The translations under genes and the position numbers were made by a program. From DALYLB01 sp046154695 (GTDB lineage: Bacteria > Acidobacteriota > Blastocatellia > RBC074), in the NCBI GenBank assembly GCA_046154695.1, contig JBJXFI010000458.1, forward strand, positions 1 to 5,112: a stretch of 5,112 bases of DNA, in the 5' to 3' direction. Within the stretch, counting starts at the first letter, position 1; each line of letters starts with the position of its first letter. Positions 1 through 5,112 of the stretch are shown here, piece by piece. The notes beneath the pieces were generated by a model that worked only from the letters and a program-made list of their open reading frames with translations, ran no database searches and was not told the origin of the DNA.

Positions 1-1
1 A

Positions 2-454
2 ACCACCGGGCGGCGCGAAATCTGGAAGGTTCCCGCGGCGGGAGGAGATCCCGTTCAAGTGACGCGAGAGGGCGGAGCCTATGGAATCGAGTCTCCGGAT
101 GGCGCATGGCTCTACTTCCGAAAAGGCAGACACTCGCCCGGCATCTGGCGCATCCCCGTTCGGGGAGGCAGTGAATCCTTCTTCTACAAACTGCCCTCCC
201 CCCGGTATAGCCGCGCATGGGATGTGACGCGAGAAGGGCTCGTCTATGCCTATGCGGCCCCGGCGGAAAATCAGATCCGGGTGGAGATGATTCGCATCGC
301 CGACCGATCCGTCCGGCAGCTCGCCAGCCTTCGCGGCACGCTGAGTGAGGGGTACGGAGGATTGAGTGTCTCTTCCGACGCCGGCTGGATGATCCTGCCC
401 ATACACAAATCGTTGAGGGGCGACATCGTGACGGCCCGCTTTTTCATTCCCTGA
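2..454 (+). CDS. C-terminal part of a TolB/PD40-type beta-propeller protein (5' truncated)
   Basis: The reading frame is open from base 2 to a TGA at 452-454, giving the last 150 residues; the real start lies upstream of the window. A GTG at 59 is in frame, but the sequence before it already codes for propeller sequence (REIWKVPAAGG), so it is not the start. Two PD40/WD40-like blades are visible: IWKVPAAGG, then SPDGAWLYF, then IWRIPVRGGS, with the usual alternation of 'SPDG-x-W-L-Y-F' and 'I-W-x-[IV]-P-x-x-GG'. The C-terminus (DAGWMILPIHKSLRGDIVTARFF) resembles the last blade that closes such propellers. Proteins of this kind in Acidobacteria and relatives often carry an N-terminal winged-helix or kinase domain, which cannot be seen here. 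Role unknown: probably protein or ligand binding, possibly sensing or periplasmic. The family call is good; the function is not determinable. Confidence 0.8.
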   Translation, partial: TTGRREIWKVPAAGGDPVQVTREGGAYGIESPDGAWLYFRKGRHSPGIWRIPVRGGSESFFYKLPSPRYSRAWDVTREGLVYAYAAPAENQIRVEMIRIADRSVRQLASLRGTLSEGYGGLSVSSDAGWMILPIHKSLRGDIVTARFFIP

Positions 455-460
455 TCGTCG

Positions 461-485
461 GCCGGCGCCAATCGCTCCCGCCGGC
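461..485 (+). terminator. Weak hairpin after the beta-propeller gene
   Basis: GCCGGCG (461-467) is perfectly complementary to CGCCGGC (479-485), giving a 7-bp all-G/C stem with an 11-nt loop that begins six bases after the stop codon at 452-454. No T-tract follows (the next bases are GCACTCCCGC), so it is not a canonical intrinsic terminator. It could assist Rho-dependent termination or stabilise the 3' end. Low confidence as a terminator; the dyad itself is seen directly. Confidence 0.3.
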
Positions 486-500
486 GCACTCCCGCAAAAT

Positions 501-529
501 TTGCCGGTTCGGCGGGGCATCGTTATAAT
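501..529 (+). promoter_or_regulatory. Sigma-70-type promoter for the aldolase-bshC unit
   Basis: TTGCCG at 501-506 (4 of 6 to the -35 consensus, with the key TTG) and a perfect TATAAT at 524-529 are separated by exactly 17 bp. Transcription would start near 535-537, giving a leader of about 100 nt before the ATG at 638. No gene lies between, so this most likely drives the aldolase gene and, by read-through, bshC. The promoter overlaps a dyad at 515-533, listed separately. Confidence 0.7.
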
Positions 530-533
530 GCCC
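515..533. promoter_or_regulatory. Inverted repeat GGGCAT-N7-ATGCCC spanning the -10 box, candidate operator
   Basis: GGGCAT at 515-520 and ATGCCC at 528-533 are perfect reverse complements separated by CGTTATA. The 19-bp site covers the -10 hexamer (524-529), a typical position for a repressor operator that blocks polymerase. The dyad is seen directly. The operator role is inference; chance occurrence in G+C-rich sequence is possible, and part of one arm is constrained by the -10 box itself. Confidence 0.35.
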
Positions 534-535
534 GG

Positions 536-637
536 GTAACAGACAACCGCACAAGGAACCGAAGGCGGGCTTCTCTTCGAGGGGGGCCTTTCCCGACGCG
601 CGAAGAAGCGCCGAAACGAACGCATCAACTGTAAATT
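536..637 (+). other. About 100-nt 5' leader of the aldolase gene, no clear Shine-Dalgarno
   Basis: This is the region between the predicted transcription start and the ATG at 638. The 20 bases before the start (cgcatcaactgtaaatt and flank) contain no purine-rich Shine-Dalgarno. Short complementary segments exist: AAGGC 562-566 with GCCTT 586-590, and TCTTCG 574-579 with CGAAGA 601-606. The two pairings are interleaved in a pseudoknot-like order, but the stems are only 5-6 bp. I do not recognise any known riboswitch. Confidence 0.35.
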
Positions 638-1591
638 ATGTCACTCAACCTCAACGGTATTATTGCCGCGCTGCCGACGCCGTTCGGATATGACGGCGAA
701 GTGGATCATGACCACCTGCGGAGCAACGTCGAGCGCTGGAACCGCACGGATCTGCTGGCGTATCTGATCCTCGGATCGACGGGCGAGTTCCCCCATTTGA
801 CGACGGACGAGAAACTCTCCGTGATCGAAACGGTGCGGAGCGCGATGTCGCCCGAGAAGCTGCTGCTGGTGGGCACCGGGGAGCTTTCGACGCGGCAAAC
901 GATCGAGATGACCCGGAAGGCGCATGAACTGGGCGCGGACGGCGGCGTCGTGATCACGCCGTTCTATTACAAGAAAGTGCTCGAGGATGAGCATCACGAG
1001 GCGCATTATCGGCGAATCGCCGACAATGCGCCCATGCCGATTCTGGTCTATATGATCCCGCAGTTCGCCGCGGTCACGCTGATGCCGGAAACGATCGGGC
1101 GGCTGGCCGAGCATCCGAACATCATCGGCCTGAAAGAGAGTTCGGGCGACATCGCGGGCCTGAAGGAGATCTTTCGCGATCTGGCCGCGAGCGATTTCAG
1201 CGTGCTGGTCGGTTCGCCGGCGATCCTCTGCCAGGGGCTGGAGGCCGGCTGCGCCGGCGCGGTGCTCGCGGTCGGCGCGCTGGCCCCCAGAACGGCCTGC
1301 GCCATCGAGAAGGCCTATCGACGCGGGGAGCGCGAACGGGCCGACCAGTTGCAGAAGCGGCTCGCGGCGCTCGCCCGCGTGACGACGGCCAGCGGCATCG
1401 GCCATCTGAAGGCCGCCATGGATTTTACGGGAAGCTACGGCTTCCTGCCCCGCTCGCCCATGCCCGTTCCGAGCGAGGCCGAACTCGCCGATATCGAGCG
1501 GGCCATCGAGGAGAGCGGCCTCTTCGAAAAGGACGCGGATGGGAAATGGAACGAAAAGTCCGAGTCCGTCGAATTGGAATACGCCGACTGA
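638..1591 (+). CDS. DapA/NAL-superfamily class I aldolase, probably 4-hydroxy-2-oxoglutarate aldolase-like
   Basis: A 317-residue TIM-barrel aldolase of the dihydrodipicolinate synthase/N-acetylneuraminate lyase superfamily, which uses a Lys-pyruvate Schiff base and is cytosolic. Visible landmarks are N-terminal GIIAALPTPF (7-16), the pyruvate-carboxylate loop GSTGE (46-50), ITPFYYK (106-112), catalytic Tyr138 in VYMIP and Schiff-base Lys166 in IIGLKESSGD. In true DapA a substrate-binding Arg lies five residues after this Tyr (YNVPxR). Here that position is Phe143, so a lysine-pathway role is unlikely. The stretch GEFPHLT, the segment around HPNIIGLKESSGD and the C-terminal GIGHLKAAMDF-x-SYG resemble animal HOGA1 closely, suggesting cleavage of 4-hydroxy-2-oxoglutarate or another 2-oxo acid to pyruvate plus an aldehyde. 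A hydrophilic acidic tail (about 297-317) extends past the usual end. The ATG at 638 gives the family N-terminus despite lacking a Shine-Dalgarno. bshC follows after 67 bp. Superfamily certain; substrate inferred. Confidence 0.9.
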   Translation: MSLNLNGIIAALPTPFGYDGEVDHDHLRSNVERWNRTDLLAYLILGSTGEFPHLTTDEKLSVIETVRSAMSPEKLLLVGTGELSTRQTIEMTRKAHELGADGGVVITPFYYKKVLEDEHHEAHYRRIADNAPMPILVYMIPQFAAVTLMPETIGRLAEHPNIIGLKESSGDIAGLKEIFRDLAASDFSVLVGSPAILCQGLEAGCAGAVLAVGALAPRTACAIEKAYRRGERERADQLQKRLAALARVTTASGIGHLKAAMDFTGSYGFLPRSPMPVPSEAELADIERAIEESGLFEKDADGKWNEKSESVELEYAD

Positions 1592-1644
1592 CCCGTCTTC
1601 GGATCCGGCGACCGGCCCGGACAAACAAAGCATGCTCACGCAGC

Positions 1645-1649
1645 GGAGG
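1645..1649 (+). promoter_or_regulatory. Shine-Dalgarno deciding the bshC start
   Basis: GGAGG at 1645-1649 (within GGAGGGAG) lies 9 nt before the ATG at 1659. Other in-frame ATGs at 1539 and 1632 extend the frame upstream, but the first overlaps the aldolase gene and neither is placed correctly for this site. Confidence 0.75.
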
Positions 1650-1658
1650 GAGAATCGA

Positions 1659-3287
1659 ATGACCGAAAACGCGATCAGTTTCCGTGAAATCCCCAGAACG
1701 TCGCGTCTCTTCAATGATTATCTATATAACTTCGACCGGGTCGCGCGCTTCTACGATGAAGGGCGCGACATCGCTTCGCTCGTCGCCCGGGCGGGAAAGG
1801 TGGCCGCGCAAAAGTTCTCGCGCGCCGCCGTGGCGGAAGTCCTGACGGATCAGAATCGGGCGGCGGGCGCGGGCGCGGAGACCTTCGCCAACATCGACCG
1901 GCTGCGCCAGGCCGACTCGGTGGTCGTGATCACGGGCCAGCAGGCAGGACTCTTCACCGGGCCGCTCTACACCATCTTCAAGGCCCTGACCGCGATCAAG
2001 CTCGCCGAGGAGCTGCGCGCCCGCGATGTCAACGCCATCCCGATGTTCTGGATCGCCTCGGAGGACCACGATTTCGCCGAGGTCAATCACACGAAACTGG
2101 TCAACCGCGAGGGCCAGCCCGCGACGATCACCTATACCGCGTGCTCGCCGAAAGAGGGCAAGCCCGTCGGCCATGTGAAACTCGCCGAGGGCATACGCGA
2201 GAACATCGATCAACTGATCGCCGCGCTCCCCGAATCGGAGTTCGTCCCGAAACTCGTTGAGGACCTGCGGGCATCGTACGCCCCCGGGACGGGCTTCGCG
2301 GACGCCTTCGCCCGCATGATGATGAAGCTCTTCGCGAAGTTCGGCGTCGTGCTCATCAACCCGCTCGATGATCGCCTGAAACACATCTCGGGAGAGCTCT
2401 ATCTGGGCGCCATGGCGCAGGCGCCCGCGTTCGCGTCGGCGCTTGTCACCGAGAGCGCGGCCCTGGTCGATGCCGGCTATCACGCGCAGGTCTACACCAG
2501 TCCGGAAGCCGTCCCCCTGTTTATGGTCGATGAAGGGCGCCGCACGGCCCTCGTCCGCCGCGAGGATGGGCGGTTCTATCTGAAGAACGGCGAGAAGAGC
2601 TTCGCGGCCGATGAGATGCTCTCGACCGTGGCCCGGTGTCCGAACTGCTTCAGCCCGAATGTCACGCTCCGCCCCATCGCCCAGGACTTCCTGCTGCCGA
2701 CCGTCGCCTATATCGGCGGCCCGGCCGAGATCGCCTATTTCGCGCAATTGCGCCCGAACTATTCGCTCCTCGGGCGCGTCGAGCCGGTCGTGCTGCCCCG
2801 CGCCAGCTTCACCCTCATCGAGAAACGGCACGCGAAGACGATGGCGAAATACGGAATCGAGTTTCCCGAACTCTTCGAGGGCCCCGAAAGCATCCTCAAG
2901 CGGGTCGTCGAGCGCAGCCTCGATCAGAGCACCGCCACCGTCTTCGACGAGGCCGAGCGGGTGATCAACGAACAGCTCGACAGGGTGCGCGATTCCCTGA
3001 CCTCCGTCGATGCGACGCTGGTCGATGCCCTGAAAGGCGGCCGCGAAAAGATTCTCTATCAGATCCACAATCTCCGGACGCGCTTCGTTCACAACCGCGC
3101 CAAGCGCGACGAGACCATGGCGCAGCAGATCGAGCGCCTCTTCGCCGTGCTCTATCCGAATAAGAATCTTCAGGAGCGCGAAATCAACGCCGCCTACTTC
3201 CTCGCCCGCTACGGCTATGAGGTAATCGACCGGATTTACACGGAGATCGATCCAGAATTCCACGATCACAAGCTGATTCTGCTGTGA
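1659..3287 (+). CDS. bshC: Bacillithiol biosynthesis cysteine-adding enzyme BshC
   Basis: A 542-residue protein, matching the usual BshC length of about 540. BshC joins L-cysteine to glucosaminyl-malate in the last step of bacillithiol synthesis, in the cytosol; bacillithiol is the low-molecular-weight thiol of many Firmicutes, Bacteroidetes, Deinococcus and Acidobacteria. Family signatures are ITGQQAGLFTGPLYT (91-105), PMFWIASEDHDFAEVNH (128-144), GYHAQV (273-278), FSPNVTLRPI (331-340), then PTVAYIGGPAEIAYF (347-361), and near the end YPNKNLQERE (499-508). A Rossmann-like core is followed by a charged helical stretch (about 385-490) fitting the C-terminal coiled coil known from the BshC structure. 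Cys327 and Cys330 form a CPNC pair just before FSPNV. The start at 1659 is chosen for its Shine-Dalgarno and for the N-terminal sequence ISFREIPRTSRLFNDYL. It is probably transcribed with the upstream aldolase. The glycosyltransferase BshA and deacetylase BshB are not in the window. It ends 19 bp from the convergent LysR gene. Confidence 0.95.
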   Translation: MTENAISFREIPRTSRLFNDYLYNFDRVARFYDEGRDIASLVARAGKVAAQKFSRAAVAEVLTDQNRAAGAGAETFANIDRLRQADSVVVITGQQAGLFTGPLYTIFKALTAIKLAEELRARDVNAIPMFWIASEDHDFAEVNHTKLVNREGQPATITYTACSPKEGKPVGHVKLAEGIRENIDQLIAALPESEFVPKLVEDLRASYAPGTGFADAFARMMMKLFAKFGVVLINPLDDRLKHISGELYLGAMAQAPAFASALVTESAALVDAGYHAQVYTSPEAVPLFMVDEGRRTALVRREDGRFYLKNGEKSFAADEMLSTVARCPNCFSPNVTLRPIAQDFLLPTVAYIGGPAEIAYFAQLRPNYSLLGRVEPVVLPRASFTLIEKRHAKTMAKYGIEFPELFEGPESILKRVVERSLDQSTATVFDEAERVINEQLDRVRDSLTSVDATLVDALKGGREKILYQIHNLRTRFVHNRAKRDETMAQQIERLFAVLYPNKNLQEREINAAYFLARYGYEVIDRIYTEIDPEFHDHKLILL

Positions 3288-3306
3288 GGAACTCCGAACG
3301 GATTCG

Positions 3307-4191
<885 letters not shown>

Positions 4192-4198
4192 TCAATCG

Positions 4199-4203
4199 CC
4201 TCC
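4199..4203 (-). promoter_or_regulatory. Shine-Dalgarno of the LysR gene, inside the upstream gene
   Basis: On the minus strand GGAGG lies 7 nt before the ATG (4191-4189). It sits inside the coding sequence of the overlapping small gene, so ribosomes finishing that gene pass over it. Confidence 0.8.
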
Positions 4204-4639
4204 AATCGCTCCGCGAAACGAGCCGTTCGAGTCTCTCTCCGCTCGTCTCATCCAGAACGTTGCAGGCGATCAGGCGGTCGGGTTCATAGACCTCGAACGG
4301 GCTCCGTTCGAGCAGCAATGTCAACCGCCCCGTGTGACAGCGGAACGCATACGCGACCAGGGCGTCGAGATCCTTCTCGAATTCCTGGTACCGCCGCGCC
4401 TCCTCCCAACGATGCTCTTCACATGCATCGATAAAGGTCATCGCGCGCTGCCGCTGCTGATCATTAAAAATCGTCACCGCGAAGTGCGCATAGGCATGGT
4501 CGTCGAAATCTCCGCCGCACACAGGGCATCTTTTCATCATGCGGCAGAGCTCGCGCGCCGTCACATCCTCGCGCCGCTCGACGTCGGCCACCAGCTTTCC
4601 ACTGACCGTCGTCCACCATCTCTTGATTTTGTTCATATG

Positions 4640-4644
4640 CCTCC
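4640..4644 (-). promoter_or_regulatory. Closely spaced Shine-Dalgarno of the small Cys/His gene
   Basis: On the minus strand GGAGG is followed by CAT and then the ATG at 4636. A spacing of 3 nt is shorter than the usual 5-9, which lowers confidence in this start or implies weak initiation. No other in-frame ATG lies between 4636 and the upstream stop. Confidence 0.5.
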
Positions 4645-4663
4645 AGTTTGGGACAACGAGGCG

Positions 4664-4698
4664 TATAAACGGTGCTTATAGAATAGTAAAAATTATAA
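4664..4698. promoter_or_regulatory. Overlapping A+T-rich dyads, candidate LysR-type operator
   Basis: TATAA (4664-4668) and TTATA (4676-4680) form a perfect 5-bp dyad with a 7-bp spacer. T4666 and A4678 are symmetric in it, giving the T-N11-A pattern typical of LysR-family binding sites. The same TTATA also pairs with TATAA at 4694-4698 across 13 bp. TATAAAC recurs as a direct repeat at 4664-4670 and 4694-4700, 30 bp apart, close to three helical turns. The site is just upstream of the small gene and the LysR gene, so autoregulation is the simplest reading. The repeats are seen directly; binding is inferred, and A+T-rich DNA readily makes such dyads. Confidence 0.4.
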
Positions 4699-4707
4699 AC
4701 TTTGCAA
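4680..4707 (-). promoter_or_regulatory. Candidate promoter for the small gene and LysR gene
   Basis: Reading the minus strand, TTGCAA (4707-4702) and TATTCT (4685-4680) are separated by 16 bp, each matching 4 of 6 consensus bases. Transcription would start near 4673, about 37 nt before the ATG. A perfect TATAAT also occurs on the minus strand at 4697-4692 but has no good -35 partner. The dyads at 4664-4698 overlap this promoter. Confidence 0.35.
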
Positions 4708-4757
4708 GGCGGGGGAGATTGCATAAGATGCAGGGGGAAAGGCGGGGGCCATTTGCA
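4706..4757 (+). repeat. Imperfect 18-19 bp direct repeat upstream of leuA
   Basis: AAGGCGGGGGAGATTGCA (4706-4723) recurs as AAGGCGGGGGCCATTTGCA (4739-4757). The first ten bases are identical, and the ATTGCA/ATTTGCA ends differ by one inserted T. The copies are 33 bp apart at their starts, about three helical turns. Between them TGCAT-aag-ATGCA (4720-4732) is a small perfect hairpin. The repeat is outside any gene I accept and lies in the divergent control region, so it may be a pair of binding sites. Confidence 0.5.
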
Positions 4758-4895
4758 CCGGATACTTACCATATTCCATTACCGATTTAAAAACATAAAA
4801 TGCGCGGTCCGGAGAATTTAATGTTTGCGGCATTAACAGGCGGCGGGTGCGGCGCGCGATTTTCGGCCGGCGAATTGCAGAGAGGAGATTCACGA
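4758..4895 (+). other. leuA upstream region, promoter not resolved
   Basis: This must hold or follow the leuA promoter, but I cannot pick one with confidence. TTGCAC at 4753-4758 has no good -10 at 16-18 bp (CATTAC at 4777-4782 is 18 bp away and weak). TTTAAA at 4786-4791 and CATAAA at 4794-4799 are possible -10 elements without clear partners. I see no T-box, no Leu-codon-rich leader peptide and no attenuator hairpin with a T-run. The base composition changes from A+T-rich to G+C-rich near 4825. Confidence 0.3.
4882..4887 (+). promoter_or_regulatory. Shine-Dalgarno of leuA
   Basis: GAGGAG at 4882-4887 lies 8 nt before the ATG at 4896, an ordinary and strong arrangement that favours this start over the in-frame ATG at 4821. 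Confidence 0.75.
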
Positions 4896-5112
4896 ATGAG
4901 CCAGCGAGTAGCCATATTCGATACGACTTTGCGGGATGGAGAGCAATCTCCGGGTTGCAGCATGAACCTGGAGGAGAAGCTTCGCATGGCGCGGCAGCTC
5001 GATGCGCTCGGCGTGGACGTGATCGAGGCGGGGTTCGCGATCGCGTCGGAGGACGATTTCGCGGCGGTGCGGGAAGTGGCGCTCACGTGTCGTCGTCCGA
5101 TTGTGGCGAGCC
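4896..5112 (+). CDS. leuA: 2-isopropylmalate synthase LeuA, N-terminal part (3' truncated by window edge)
   Basis: The first 72 residues are visible and the frame is still open at the window edge; the full family protein is usually about 500 residues. It condenses acetyl-CoA with 2-oxoisovalerate, the first committed step of leucine synthesis, in the cytosol. The DRE-TIM metallolyase start is clear: IFDTTLRDGEQSPGCSMN (7-24), with catalytic Arg13 and metal-binding Asp14, followed by LDALGVDVIEAGF (35-47) and SEDDFAAV (51-58). The SPGCSMN form favours LeuA over homocitrate or citramalate synthase, though the deciding C-terminal regulatory domain is not in the window. Residue 48 is Ala where most relatives have Pro (GFP). 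A strong Shine-Dalgarno fixes the start at 4896; an ATG at 4821 with its own GGAG is in frame and would add 25 residues. It is divergent from the LysR-containing pair. Confidence 0.92.
   Translation, partial: MSQRVAIFDTTLRDGEQSPGCSMNLEEKLRMARQLDALGVDVIEAGFAIASEDDFAAVREVALTCRRPIVAS

Noticed and set aside
494..504. GCAAA-A-TTTGC palindrome touching the -35 box
   Set aside because: Arms of 5 bp with a single central base are expected often by chance, and there is no second copy nearby.
1604..1621. TCCGG/CCGGA hairpin between the aldolase and bshC genes as a terminator
   Set aside because: A 5-bp stem without a T-run; not enough to separate the two genes into different transcripts.
641..1714. 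Long minus-strand open frame (357 codons) across the aldolase gene and the gap to bshC
   Set aside because: Antisense shadow of a certain gene; low-complexity Arg/His/Gln-rich translation and no domain.
2611..3163. Two overlapping plus-strand frames inside bshC (2611-2964 and 2636-3163)
   Set aside because: Other-frame readings of bshC with Arg/Ser/Pro-rich translations typical of shifted G+C-rich codons.
1722..3269. Long open frame (515 codons) on the minus strand across bshC
   Set aside because: It is a shadow of bshC: high third-position G+C removes stops from the antisense frame. Its translation is Asp/Gly/Arg/Glu-rich without a recognisable domain, while the plus strand carries clear BshC motifs.
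3295..3306. CGAA-CGGA-TTCG hairpin in the 19-bp gap between convergent bshC and LysR genes, as a bidirectional terminator
   Set aside because: The stem is only 4 bp and no T-tract flanks it on either side.
4728..4790. Possible 20-codon leader peptide upstream of leuA
   Set aside because: It has only one Leu codon, a poorly spaced GGAG (10 nt), and no following attenuator hairpin with a T-run, so it does not look like a leucine attenuation peptide.
4464..4893. Minus-strand frames at 4464-4772 and 4693-4893
   Set aside because: The first overlaps the better-supported 161-residue frame; the second covers the leuA control region. Neither shows a domain or a convincing ribosome-binding site.

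Overview
The window reads as a G+C-rich bacterial chromosome segment carrying ordinary housekeeping and metabolic genes. The G+C content looks high throughout the genes by eye, and there is a distinctly A+T-rich island around 4640-4820. The best taxonomic guess is Acidobacteriota or a neighbouring phylum. It rests on a TolB/PD40-type beta-propeller tail, a bacillithiol enzyme (BshC) in a high-G+C genome, and a LeuA N-terminus of the RDGEQSPGCSMN type. This is inference from gene content, not a measured placement. I see no mobile element, CRISPR array, tRNA or rRNA.

Layout, left to right. (1) The 3' end of a + strand beta-propeller protein (2-454). (2) A 183-bp gap with a weak hairpin and a near-consensus sigma-70 promoter (TTGCCG-17-TATAAT) whose -10 box lies inside a perfect 6-bp dyad. 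(3) A + strand pair: a DapA-superfamily aldolase that resembles 4-hydroxy-2-oxoglutarate aldolase more than lysine-pathway DapA (638-1591), then bshC, the cysteine-adding enzyme of bacillithiol synthesis (1659-3287). They are 67 bp apart with no clear terminator between, so they are probably co-transcribed. (4) A convergent junction of only 19 bp. (5) A - strand pair read leftwards: a small unrecognised protein with a Cys/His cluster (4636-4151), then a LysR-type regulator (4191-3307) whose start lies 41 bp inside the small gene. (6) A divergent, partly A+T-rich intergenic region (4637-4895) with two dyads fitting a LysR-type operator and an imperfect direct repeat. (7) The start of leuA, 2-isopropylmalate synthase (4896 to the window edge).

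How the genes may work together: the aldolase would release pyruvate and a small aldehyde (glyoxylate if it is a true HOG aldolase). BshC would complete the low-molecular-weight thiol bacillithiol. LeuA would commit carbon to leucine. The LysR regulator and its partner are transcribed away from leuA, and the shared region holds LysR-like dyads. Autoregulation, and possibly control of leuA, is therefore a reasonable hypothesis that sequence alone does not prove. I did not find a clearly new multi-gene system. The most unusual local items are the small Cys/His protein overlapping the regulator, the operator-like dyads, and the non-DapA active site of the aldolase next to bshC.
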